Shown here one piece after another: positions 55,800 to 63,671 of a stretch of 64,000 nt of DNA. Source of the stretch: Planctomycetota bacterium (GTDB lineage: Bacteria > Planctomycetota > UBA1135 > GCA-002686595); assembly GCA_020853575.1 (NCBI GenBank), contig JADYYP010000010.1:48795-112794 (forward strand), in the 5' to 3' direction. The notes under the pieces are model-generated. The model was not told the DNA's origin. It searched no databases and was given only the letters and a program-made list of their open reading frames with translations. Numbering within the stretch: the stretch's first letter is position 1; the number at the start of each line of letters is the position of its first letter. Position numbers and translations under genes: made by a program.

Positions 55800-56150
55800 A
55801 TGAGCAAGAAGAGCTTCGCCCGTCGTGACGCCGAACGCCTGTTGCCCCTGCTGCGCTCCATCGGTCGCGAGATCCGTGAGCGCGGGACGGCCATCGACGA
55901 ACTCGAGCGTCGTTTGAGCGACATGTCCGAGGACCGCGAAGGCCAGCGCCTCGAGATCATGCGGCTGGAGAGCGTGCTCTCCACGCAGCGCCGCGAACTG
56001 CGCCGCGTCGAGCGTGAGTTGGCCGAGCTGGGGTGCAACCTCGACGCCGACCACCCGCTGCGCATCCTGATCCCGGGGCGTGGTGAGACCTTCGCCTGGG
56101 AGGGCCCGCTCGACCAGACGCACTTCTACCGCGCCGCAAACGCCGGCTGA
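55800..56150 (+). CDS. DUF2203 family protein
   Basis: 116 aa from ATG 55800 with GGAGG 6 nt upstream. Starts with the family's AERLLPLLRSIGREI and continues as a long amphipathic coiled coil (RGTAIDELERRLSDM, RRELRRVERELAELG) followed by a small beta-rich end (GRGETFAWEGPLDQTHFY), equivalent to the DUF2203 consensus. Cytoplasmic; function unknown. A strong inverted repeat follows. Confidence 0.8.
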   Translation: MSKKSFARRDAERLLPLLRSIGREIRERGTAIDELERRLSDMSEDREGQRLEIMRLESVLSTQRRELRRVERELAELGCNLDADHPLRILIPGRGETFAWEGPLDQTHFYRAANAG

Positions 56151-56174
56151 CGCTCCGCGCGCAGCGGCGTTCAA

Positions 56175-56216
56175 CGCCTCGGGCCGCCCTGACCATCGGC
56201 GGGGCGGCCCGAGGCG
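56175..56216. terminator. Bidirectional hairpin between convergent genes
   Basis: Perfect 15-bp inverted repeat (56175-56189 and 56202-56216) with a 12-nt loop, between the ends of the DUF2203 gene (plus) and the EF-hand repeat gene (minus). No T-run on either side, so it may act with Rho or as an mRNA stabiliser. Confidence 0.65.
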
Positions 56217-56247
56217 CTCGTATCTGCGGACCGTCGACGCGCGCGGC

Positions 56248-58062
56248 TCAGCGCCCGCCGCCGTCGCGCTTCTTCTTGCCGCCGCGTTCCTTGGGAGCCC
56301 CATCGGCGGGAGCCGCCGCGCCGCGTCCACCCGCCGGACGAGCGCCCGCCGCAGGTGCCGGCCGCGCTCCCGCCCCCTGTGCCGGAGCCGGCCGCGCCGC
56401 GGGGGCCGCGCCTCCCTCCGCGGGAGTGGCGGCGCCGGCCTTGCGACCCTTGCCGGCCTTCGCGGGCGCCGCGCCACCCGCGGGCTGCGCTCCGGTGGTT
56501 GCTGCGCCGCCGGCATTCGCGCCGGAGCTGGCAGCGCCGGCCTCGAGGTTCTTGATGCGCTTCTCCAGCTTCTCGCGCGCGGCCGCGGCGCTCGCTTCGT
56601 CCGCGCCGGTCGCCTTCAAGCGCTGCTCCAGCGCCTCACGCATGGCCTTGGCGCGCTCCTGCGGAGAGAGCTTGGCGTTCTGGGGTGCATCGAGCCCGTC
56701 CGCGGCGTCGTCGGACCCGGCCTTGGCAGCGGGCTCGGCGGGTGCAGCTCCACCGCCGGCGGCCTCGGTCTGCTTGGAGTTCTCGATGCGCTTCTCGAGC
56801 TTCTTGCGCGCGGCATCGGACTGTTCCGGAGTGGCCCCGGTCGCCTGCAGGCGTTGCTCGAGCTTCTTGCGCGCCTCGTCGTCGAGATGCGCCGCGGCTC
56901 CGGCGTCGGGAGCGGTTCCCGCGGCTTGCGGAGCCGGCGCAGCGGGTGCGGGCTTGTTCGAGGTAGGCGCGTCCGCGGCAGTCGCTGCCGGTGGCGCTCC
57001 ACCCCCATTGACTCCGCGCGCATTGTCGATGCGCTGGCCGAGCTTCGCGCGCGCCTCGTCAGCTGCTTTCGGATCGGCGCCGGTGGCGTCGATGCGCGTC
57101 TCGAGCGCCTCGGTCGCCTGCTTGGCCTTGGCGTCGAGCGCCTTGCCCGCGTGGGGCGCGCTGCCCCCGGCGGCCAGCGCAGCGCCGCTCGCAGGCGGCG
57201 CCTCGACCTTGGCGTCCGCGGCGCGTTTCTCCGCGGCCTGGTTGGCGTTGTCGATGCGCCGCGACAGCTTCGCGCGCTCCGCCGCGGCCTCCTCGGGGGA
57301 GACCTCCGCGTTGCGCAAACGGCGGTTGAGATTCTCCTTCGCCACGTCCGCGGGAGTCGCTTCGCCACTGGGAGCGGCCGGCGCCTTGCGCTCGCGCTCG
57401 CGCGGCGCTTCCGCGGCGCCTCCATCGGAGGAGCGCAGCGCCTCGGCGATCTTGCGCTCGAGCTCCGCCTTGGGGTCAGCAACCGGTGTGGGCTGTGCGC
57501 CGCCGGTCGAGCCTGCAACCGGGGCGCTGGCCGGCTTGCCCGCCGGGGAGCCCGCTGGCGCGGCGGTCACTGGCGCAGCAGTCGCCGGCGCGTTCGGGGT
57601 GGGCGCCGCAACCGCGGGCTTGGCCGGTGCTGCCGCGACCAGACGCGCGGCCTCGTTGGTCACCTCGCTCGCAACCGGGCGTCCCAACCGCGCCAGCATG
57701 CCGGAATAGCCGACGAGGAACTCATCGGTGGTCAGCAGCTTGTCGCCGTCGAGATCGCCAGCCGTGCAGTCGCGCGGACCGAGGCCCGCGGCCGTGGCCT
57801 CCTTGAGATCGAGCTTGCCGCTCTTGTCCGCGTCGGCGGTCGTGAACAGCGCACGCGTCGAGGCCAAGCTCGCGGTGCTCGGCAACGGCTCGCTCTTCTT
57901 CTCGTAGGCCGGCTTCTCCGGCGCCTGGGCGACGCGCGGCCCGGCGGGTTGCGTCTGCTGCTCCCCCTTGTCGGCCTTGTCGCGCGGCCGGCGCTCCTGC
58001 GCCGCGGCCGGAAGTGCAGTCCCCAAGAACAATCCGAGGAAGACCAGGTGAACGTGCTTCAT
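56248..58062 (-). CDS. Secreted EF-hand protein with four helical repeats and Ala/Pro/Gly-rich linkers
   Basis: 604 aa from ATG 58062, with signal peptide MKHVHLVFLGLFLGTALPAAAQ. Residues about 75-115 contain an EF-hand pair (DADKSGKLDLKE and DLDGDKLLTTDE). From residue about 240 there are four related units of some 30 residues with the pattern L-E-x-R-hydrophobic-x-ATGA... AR-x-KL-x-x-RI-x-N, encoded at about 57335-57241, 57104-57015, 56862-56775 and 56630-56540. They are separated by long Ala/Pro/Gly/Ser stretches. The C-terminal 80 residues are Ala/Gly/Pro-rich ending in a basic KERGGKKKRDGGGR. Probably an extended extracytoplasmic protein; no known family for the repeat. Confidence 0.8.
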   Translation of the reverse strand: MKHVHLVFLGLFLGTALPAAAQERRPRDKADKGEQQTQPAGPRVAQAPEKPAYEKKSEPLPSTASLASTRALFTTADADKSGKLDLKEATAAGLGPRDCTAGDLDGDKLLTTDEFLVGYSGMLARLGRPVASEVTNEAARLVAAAPAKPAVAAPTPNAPATAAPVTAAPAGSPAGKPASAPVAGSTGGAQPTPVADPKAELERKIAEALRSSDGGAAEAPRERERKAPAAPSGEATPADVAKENLNRRLRNAEVSPEEAAAERAKLSRRIDNANQAAEKRAADAKVEAPPASGAALAAGGSAPHAGKALDAKAKQATEALETRIDATGADPKAADEARAKLGQRIDNARGVNGGGAPPAATAADAPTSNKPAPAAPAPQAAGTAPDAGAAAHLDDEARKKLEQRLQATGATPEQSDAARKKLEKRIENSKQTEAAGGGAAPAEPAAKAGSDDAADGLDAPQNAKLSPQERAKAMREALEQRLKATGADEASAAAAREKLEKRIKNLEAGAASSGANAGGAATTGAQPAGGAAPAKAGKGRKAGAATPAEGGAAPAARPAPAQGAGARPAPAAGARPAGGRGAAAPADGAPKERGGKKKRDGGGR

Positions 58063-58213
58063 GCTCGATTGGATCTCCAGCGAGGCCGGGGGGAACAGCG
58101 AGGATAAGTGCGGACGCGCCAAACGACGCACGGGAGCCCGAGAAAGTTCGTTGAACTCGTGCATGCCCGCGCTGGTCGCGAAAGCTCTTCGCGAGCGCGT
58201 CCGTCGGCGCGGC

Positions 58214-58219
58214 TAAGAT
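58214..58219 (+). promoter_or_regulatory. -10 box TAAGAT before the S41 protease gene
   Basis: TAAGAT ends 12 nt before ATG 58232. No -35 visible. Confidence 0.4.
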
Positions 58220-58231
58220 GCGCCGCGCGCC

Positions 58232-59563
58232 ATGACCCACCCCGTCGAGGAAGCACCGCGCTCGAGCGCCGCCCGCGATTGGGTGCATCTGCTCGTGGGA
58301 TCGGCCTTCGGACTCTCTCTGGGGCTGCTCCTGTGGCACCTGCGGGCACCGATCGAGGACGCGGATGTCCAGCGCTACCGCGAAGTGCGCGACTACGTCG
58401 AGACGCGCTACGTGCGCGAGATCGAGCGCGGAGCCTTGCTCGATTCGGCCTTGAGCGGGATGGTGCGCTCGCTCGACCCCTACTCGCGCTACTACGGCCC
58501 GGCGGAGGTGGCCGCGATCGAGCGCGAGACCTCCGGGCACTACCGCGGCATCGGCGTGGTGTTCGCGATGCCCTATGACCAGGCGCGCATCCTGTTCGCC
58601 TTGCCCGGCTCGCCGGCGGACAAGGCCGGGCTGCGCTGCGGCGACCAGATCGTGCGCGTGGCCGGACGCGAGGTCGCCGGCATGGGGCCGGGCGAGTTGC
58701 GCGCGCTGCTCGGAGCTCAGGATCGCGCGGACGTGCCGGTCGTGGTCCAGGGTCGCGACGGGCTCGAGCGCACGCTCGAGATCGGGCAGGAGGCCTTGAT
58801 CGACCCCTCGGTGCGCCACGCGCGGATCCTCGAGCCGGAACTCGGGCTGGGCTACCTCGCGATCAGCTCCTTCAGCCAGGAAACCGCGGCCGAGTTCGAC
58901 CGCGCGCTCGAGGGACTCTCGGCCAAGGGCATGCGCGCCTTGATCGTCGACGTGCGCGGCAATCTCGGCGGCGTGCTCCAGGCCGCCACGCGCATCGCCA
59001 ATCGCTTCCTCGACGGCGGTCTGATCGTCTCCTACGAGGGGCGCGAGGAGAGCCGGCGCTACGAGGCCGATCCGGAGGAGGCAAAATGGCCCGGGCTGCC
59101 GCTGGTGGTGCTGGTCGACGGTGAATCCGCCAGCGCCAGCGAGGTCTTCGCCGCCGCCCTTCAAGAGCACCGCGCCGCGGTGGTCGTCGGTAGCCCGACC
59201 TACGGCAAGGGCATGGTGCAGCAGGTCAAGTCGTTCGGCGAGGGCGAGATGATCGTGAAGCTGATCAACGCCTACTACTACACGCCGTCCCACCGCAACA
59301 TCGAGCGCACCGTCGACGGCGCCTGGAGTCACGGCTTGATGCCCGACGTGCGCGTGGACCTCGGCGATAGTGAGTTGCGCCGTGTGCGCGCGTTCTTGGC
59401 GAGCTTCAGCCCGCCCGATGCGGTCCTCGATGAGCTCGGCGCGTGGGAGGCGAGCGAGGGACGCGAGCTCTATCCGCGGCAACCGATCGACCCGCAGCTG
59501 GCCGCTGCGCTCCAGCTGTTCCGCGGCGTGCGCCCGGGAGCGGTGGCGCGGGATGCGAAGTGA
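58232..59563 (+). CDS. S41 family C-terminal processing peptidase
   Basis: 443 aa. An N-terminal membrane helix (VHLLVGSAFGLSLGLLLW) anchors it. A helical bundle region (DYVETRYVREIERGALLDSALSGMVRSLDPYSRYYGP) is followed by a PDZ domain (GIGVVFA..., GSPADKAGLRCGDQIVRVAG) and the protease core with DVRGNLGG, catalytic Ser S299 in DGESASASE, and Lys K326 in SPTYGKGMVQ. Cleaves proteins near their C-terminus, usually in the periplasm. Ends 4 bp before tsaD, likely one transcript. Confidence 0.93.
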   Translation: MTHPVEEAPRSSAARDWVHLLVGSAFGLSLGLLLWHLRAPIEDADVQRYREVRDYVETRYVREIERGALLDSALSGMVRSLDPYSRYYGPAEVAAIERETSGHYRGIGVVFAMPYDQARILFALPGSPADKAGLRCGDQIVRVAGREVAGMGPGELRALLGAQDRADVPVVVQGRDGLERTLEIGQEALIDPSVRHARILEPELGLGYLAISSFSQETAAEFDRALEGLSAKGMRALIVDVRGNLGGVLQAATRIANRFLDGGLIVSYEGREESRRYEADPEEAKWPGLPLVVLVDGESASASEVFAAALQEHRAAVVVGSPTYGKGMVQQVKSFGEGEMIVKLINAYYYTPSHRNIERTVDGAWSHGLMPDVRVDLGDSELRRVRAFLASFSPPDAVLDELGAWEASEGRELYPRQPIDPQLAAALQLFRGVRPGAVARDAK

Positions 59564-59567
59564 ACCG

Positions 59568-60611
59568 ATGGGCGAGCTGGTGCTCGGTATCGAGTCGTCG
59601 TGCGACGAAACCGCCGCCGCCGTGGTGCGCGACGGTCGCGGGATCCTCGCTTCGGTCGTCGACAGCCAGATCGCGGAGCACGCGCCCTTCGGAGGAGTGG
59701 TGCCGGAGATCGCCGGGCGCTCGCACCTGCGCTCGATCCTGCCGGTGATCGACTCCGCACTCGCTCAGGCGCGATGTGGCCTCGACGACATCCGCGCCAT
59801 CGCGGTCACCACCAAGCCCGGATTGATCGGCTCGCTGCTCGTCGGGCTCTCGGTCGCGCGCGCCCTGGCGTTCGCGCGCGGACTGCCGCTGATTCCCGTC
59901 GACCACATCGAGGCCCACGTCTACGCCGCGACCATGGAGTGCCCGCGCTCGCCCTACCCGTGCGCCGCGTTGGTGGTCTCCGGGGGGCACACGACGCTCT
60001 ACAAGGCGCTCTCACCGCTCGCGATCGAGCGCATCTCGACCACGCTCGACGATGCCGCGGGCGAGGCCTTCGACAAGGTCGCGTTCCTGCTCGGGCTGCC
60101 CTACCCCGGCGGACCTTCGGTGAGCAAGCTCGCGCTCGAGGGCGACCCCAAGCGCATCGCCTTCCCGCGCTATCGGCCGCGGCCGGGCCCAGGCGAAACC
60201 GCGCCGCGTTTCCCGCCGTTCTCGTTCAGCGGACTGAAGACCGCGGTGCTCTACCACCTGCGCGGACAAGACGCTGCCGCGCCGACACCGCCGCCCGAAG
60301 CGATCGCGGATCGCGCGCACGTCGCGGCCTCGTTCCAGGAGGCGGTGGTCGACGCGCTCGTCGAGCCGACGATCCGCGCCGCGCGCGAGCTGGGGCTCGC
60401 GACCGTGCTCGTCGGCGGTGGAGTGGCGTGCAATCGGCGTCTGCGCGAGAAGCTGCAGCAGGCCGCGAGCGACGTCGGGATCAACTGCGTTTTCCCGAGC
60501 CCCGCCTACTGCACGGACAACGCCGCGATGATCGCGGGTCTGGGATACCAGCGTTGGAAGGCCGGGCTCGTCGCCGGTCTCGACGTCGACGCATCGAGCT
60601 CGTGCGGCTGA
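59568..60611 (+). CDS. tsaD: tRNA N6-adenosine threonylcarbamoyltransferase TsaD
   Basis: 347 aa from ATG 59568. Transfers threonylcarbamoyl from TC-AMP to A37 of ANN-decoding tRNAs, with TsaB and TsaE (not in this window). Motifs: GIESSCDETAAAVV at the N-terminus, VPEIAGRSHLR, metal-binding HIEAHVYAA (H113 and H117), SGGHTTLY, DDAAGEAFDKVA and the C-terminal GGVACNRRLRE with TDNAAMIA. Length fits the family. The stop is followed by a stretch with no recognised gene of about 190 bp. Confidence 0.97.
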   Translation: MGELVLGIESSCDETAAAVVRDGRGILASVVDSQIAEHAPFGGVVPEIAGRSHLRSILPVIDSALAQARCGLDDIRAIAVTTKPGLIGSLLVGLSVARALAFARGLPLIPVDHIEAHVYAATMECPRSPYPCAALVVSGGHTTLYKALSPLAIERISTTLDDAAGEAFDKVAFLLGLPYPGGPSVSKLALEGDPKRIAFPRYRPRPGPGETAPRFPPFSFSGLKTAVLYHLRGQDAAAPTPPPEAIADRAHVAASFQEAVVDALVEPTIRAARELGLATVLVGGGVACNRRLREKLQQAASDVGINCVFPSPAYCTDNAAMIAGLGYQRWKAGLVAGLDVDASSSCG

Positions 60612-60802
60612 TCGAGGCCGCCATCCGCGAGCGCACGTTTCGCTGAACGCCAGCTGGAGCTGCCGCTCGCGCCGTGGAACGCGCGCCGCGGCGCATCCGC
60701 CTCCGAACCGGAGGAAGTCGCGACCACGGCGCTCGCCAAGCGCATCACGGATCGCAAAGATCGCCATCCTCCCGGCGCCAAGTTCCCCCTCGAGGTGCAT
60801 GC

Positions 60803-62929
60803 ATGCTCCGACTCCTGTACGCCGTCGCCTGCCTCGCGCTCGCTCCTGCACTGCTCGCGCAGAGCTTCGTCAACGACACCACTCGCATCCCGATCGCGCC
60901 GCCCTTCAATGGCAACGACACCGAGCAGATCGACTTCGGGGACGTCGACGGAGACGGAGACCTCGACGTCGTGCTCGCCAACGGTGGCGACCTGGGCAAC
61001 CAGCAGAACCGCGTCTGGATCAACGCCCTGGGGAGCTTCTCCGATGAAACCGCGGCGCGCTTCCCGGTGCTGCTCGACACCAGCCGCGATCTCGATTTCG
61101 CCGACATCGACGGCGACGGCGATCTCGACCTGCACTCGTCCGCCGAGTCGAACATCTCCAACCAGGGCTCGCACTGGTGGATCAACATGGGAGGAGCGCA
61201 GGGCGGCGCGCCCGGCTTCTATCAAGACCAGACCGCAGCGCGCTGGCTGGGCATCGGCGGACCGGGCTCGTCGGTCCCCGCGTCGCAGGTCCTCGCTGGC
61301 GGCGGCTTCATCGAGTGGGGCCGCGACGTCGACTTCGGCGACTTCGACAACGACGGCTGGCCGGACTTGTTCGAGAGCTCGGCGGGGATCGCCGGCAACG
61401 GACTGACACCGTCGCGCATCTTCCTCAACGACGGCAGCGGCGCGTTTCGCGAGTTCAATCCGAGCGGCTATGTGCCCGCCGGGAACTTCGGCAACGGTTC
61501 GCTCGGCATCTGGTGCCAAGGCACGCAGCAAGCCAACACGATCGACACCACCGGAACGTTTTGTGACGTGGCCGAGAACATCGTCGACTCCGACCTCGCG
61601 GATCAGAACGGTGACTTCGATCTCGACATCGTCATGTGCGGCGAAGGAGGCCCCAGCCGTCCACGCGCCTACCACGCGCGGCGCGACCCGAGCGGCGCGC
61701 TGCTCGCCTTCCGCGACATGACCGGCTTCGCGCTGGCCTCGTACACGCCGAGTTCCGGCAAGTACGAGCAGGAGCTCGGCGACCTCGACGACGACGGCGA
61801 CCTCGATCTGTACGGCGTGAATTGGGGCAGCAACTTCGACGATCTGGCCTTGACCAACAACGGGCTCGGCGTGTTCTCGAGCGCAGCGACTCCGGCGGGC
61901 TCGTCGTTCGACGAGGAGGAAGCGGACTTCATCGACTACGACGCGGACGGCGATCTCGACGTGTACGTCGCCAACTTCTCGGGCACGGACCGGCTGCACG
62001 CGAACACGACCACCGGCGGGACCTTGAGCTTCGCGGACGTGTCGTCGCTGCTTCCGTCCAGCGTCAACGGGATCGGCCGTGACGCCGACTGCGCGGATGT
62101 CGACGGCGACGGAGATACCGACGTCTTCAGCGCCAGGTCGCAGGACGACAGCGCCTTCGTCCGCAACGTCACGCAGATTCCCGACACCCACGCGCCGCGC
62201 GTGCCCGCGCTCGAGCAAGCGCCGGATCAGGGCTCCACGCCGACGCCCACCGTGGTGCGCGCGCACGTGCTCGACAACCAGCCCGACTACATCACGGGCT
62301 TCGCCAGCGTGCAGCTCGAATGGTCGACCGGAGGCGCTTTCAGCTCCGCGCCCATGACCTGGTCGGGCGGTCAGGTGTTCCGCGGAGTGATCCCAGCGCT
62401 CGCCGGCGCCAGCGTGACGTACCGCGTTCGGGCCACCGACGCGCGCGGCAATGTCGGAGTGTCCGCGGCCCGCCAGTTCCACGCCTCCAACGCACCCAGC
62501 GCCTACTGCACGGCGGGCACGACCACCAACGCATGCAGCGCAGTGATCTCGAGCACTGGCGTGCCGAGCGTTGCGGCCAACTCGGGCTTCGTGCTGCGCG
62601 TCGACTCGGTCGAAGGCCAGCGCAGCGGGCTGGTGTTCTCCGGAGTCAGCGGACGGCTCGCGCTACCGTGGTGGTCGGGCTCGTCGAGCTACCTGTGCGT
62701 GCGCTTGCCCGTGCAACGAGCGCCCGCGGCAAACAGTGGCGGCTCGGCGGGTGCGTGCGACGGAGCGCTTGCGCTCGATTGGCGCGCCTACATGGCGAGC
62801 AACGCGGGCGCGCTCGGCAACCCGTTGGTCGTCGGCCAAATAGTCGATGCGCAGGCGTGGTTCCGCGATCCGCCGAGCCCGAAGGGCAGCTCGCTCTCGA
62901 ACGCACTCGAGTTCGTCACGCTGCCCTGA
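60803..62929 (+). CDS. Secreted FG-GAP/VCBS-repeat protein with shared C-terminal domain
   Basis: 708 aa from ATG 60803 (GAGG 7 nt upstream), signal peptide MLRLLYAVACLALAPALLAQ. FG-GAP or VCBS repeats with calcium-binding DxDxDGDxD loops run through residues about 30-480 (DVDGDGDLDVVLANG, DIDGDGDLDLH, DFDNDGWPDLFE, DLDDDGDLDLYGV, DYDADGDLDVYVA, DVDGDGDTDVF), probably a seven-bladed propeller. A fibronectin/PKD-like domain follows (about 485-570). The final 130 residues (CSAVISSTGVPSVAANS onward, ending SLSNALEFVTLP) match the C-terminus of the hydrolase at 25321-27390. Likely surface-attached or secreted. Function unknown. Confidence 0.88.
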   Translation: MLRLLYAVACLALAPALLAQSFVNDTTRIPIAPPFNGNDTEQIDFGDVDGDGDLDVVLANGGDLGNQQNRVWINALGSFSDETAARFPVLLDTSRDLDFADIDGDGDLDLHSSAESNISNQGSHWWINMGGAQGGAPGFYQDQTAARWLGIGGPGSSVPASQVLAGGGFIEWGRDVDFGDFDNDGWPDLFESSAGIAGNGLTPSRIFLNDGSGAFREFNPSGYVPAGNFGNGSLGIWCQGTQQANTIDTTGTFCDVAENIVDSDLADQNGDFDLDIVMCGEGGPSRPRAYHARRDPSGALLAFRDMTGFALASYTPSSGKYEQELGDLDDDGDLDLYGVNWGSNFDDLALTNNGLGVFSSAATPAGSSFDEEEADFIDYDADGDLDVYVANFSGTDRLHANTTTGGTLSFADVSSLLPSSVNGIGRDADCADVDGDGDTDVFSARSQDDSAFVRNVTQIPDTHAPRVPALEQAPDQGSTPTPTVVRAHVLDNQPDYITGFASVQLEWSTGGAFSSAPMTWSGGQVFRGVIPALAGASVTYRVRATDARGNVGVSAARQFHASNAPSAYCTAGTTTNACSAVISSTGVPSVAANSGFVLRVDSVEGQRSGLVFSGVSGRLALPWWSGSSSYLCVRLPVQRAPAANSGGSAGACDGALALDWRAYMASNAGALGNPLVVGQIVDAQAWFRDPPSPKGSSLSNALEFVTLP

Positions 62930-62954
62930 GACCCCGGAGCGCGCGTCGGCACGC

Positions 62955-63659
62955 TCACGCGAGGTCGAACAGCAAGGCCTCGCTCGCCTCCAGCGCGCGG
63001 ATCGTCGAGCGGCCCGCCTGCTCCGTGCTCGCACCGTCGCCAGCGTCGAGCCGTGTCCCGTCGAGCTCGAGCTGGCCGCGAGCGACCTGCAGCCACGCGC
63101 CACGCGTCGCAGCCAGTTCGTGCTCGACGCTCTCGCCCGCCGCGAGCCGGATGCGGTACACGGCGACGTCTTGGTGGATCAACGCGCTCCGTTCGCGGCC
63201 ATCGGGCGAGATGACCAGCACCTTTGCCGCGTTCGCCTGCGCCGGGTCGGGCCTCCACGAGGTGTAGCTCGGATTCAGGCCGCGTTGAGCCGGCACGATC
63301 CAGATCTGCAGGAAGTGCAGCGCGGCGTCGCGCTTGGGGTTGAACTCGCTGTGCGTCACGCCCCGACCGGCGCTCATCAGCTGGATCTCCCCGGGAGCGA
63401 GCACGCGCCCGTTGCCCATGCTGTCCTCGTGCTCCAGGGCCCCGCCGAGGACATAGCTGAAGATCTCCATGTCGCGGTGCGGGTGCGTCGGAAAGCCCGC
63501 GCCCGGGGCGACGCGATCCTCGTTGATCACGCGCAGAGCGCGAAAGCCCATGAAGGCCTGATCGTGGTACTCGCCGAAGCTGAACGTGTGGCGGCTGTCG
63601 AGCCAACCGAGGTTGGCGCGACCGCGCTCCGAGGCGCGGCGGACGTTGATGCGCGGCAT
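62955..63659 (-). CDS. Pirin family protein (YhhW-like)
   Basis: 234 aa bicupin from ATG 63659, with AGGA 9 nt upstream. Metal ligands of the N-terminal cupin are recognisable in HTFSFGEYHD, FPTHPHRDMEIFSYVLGG and LEHEDSMG; then IQLMSAGRGVTHSEFN, as in YhhW-type quercetin dioxygenase-like pirins. The C-terminal cupin lacks such His. Cytoplasmic. An insertion sequence lies immediately upstream, so its native promoter is probably cut off. Confidence 0.92.
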   Translation of the reverse strand: MPRINVRRASERGRANLGWLDSRHTFSFGEYHDQAFMGFRALRVINEDRVAPGAGFPTHPHRDMEIFSYVLGGALEHEDSMGNGRVLAPGEIQLMSAGRGVTHSEFNPKRDAALHFLQIWIVPAQRGLNPSYTSWRPDPAQANAAKVLVISPDGRERSALIHQDVAVYRIRLAAGESVEHELAATRGAWLQVARGQLELDGTRLDAGDGASTEQAGRSTIRALEASEALLFDLA

Positions 63660-63671
63660 GCAGGGAATTCC

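Noticed and set aside
56284..58020. Possible CRISPR or DNA repeat array in the Ala/Pro-rich gene
   Set aside because: The repeats are degenerate at DNA level and in frame, so they are protein repeats. No CRISPR array was seen anywhere in the window.
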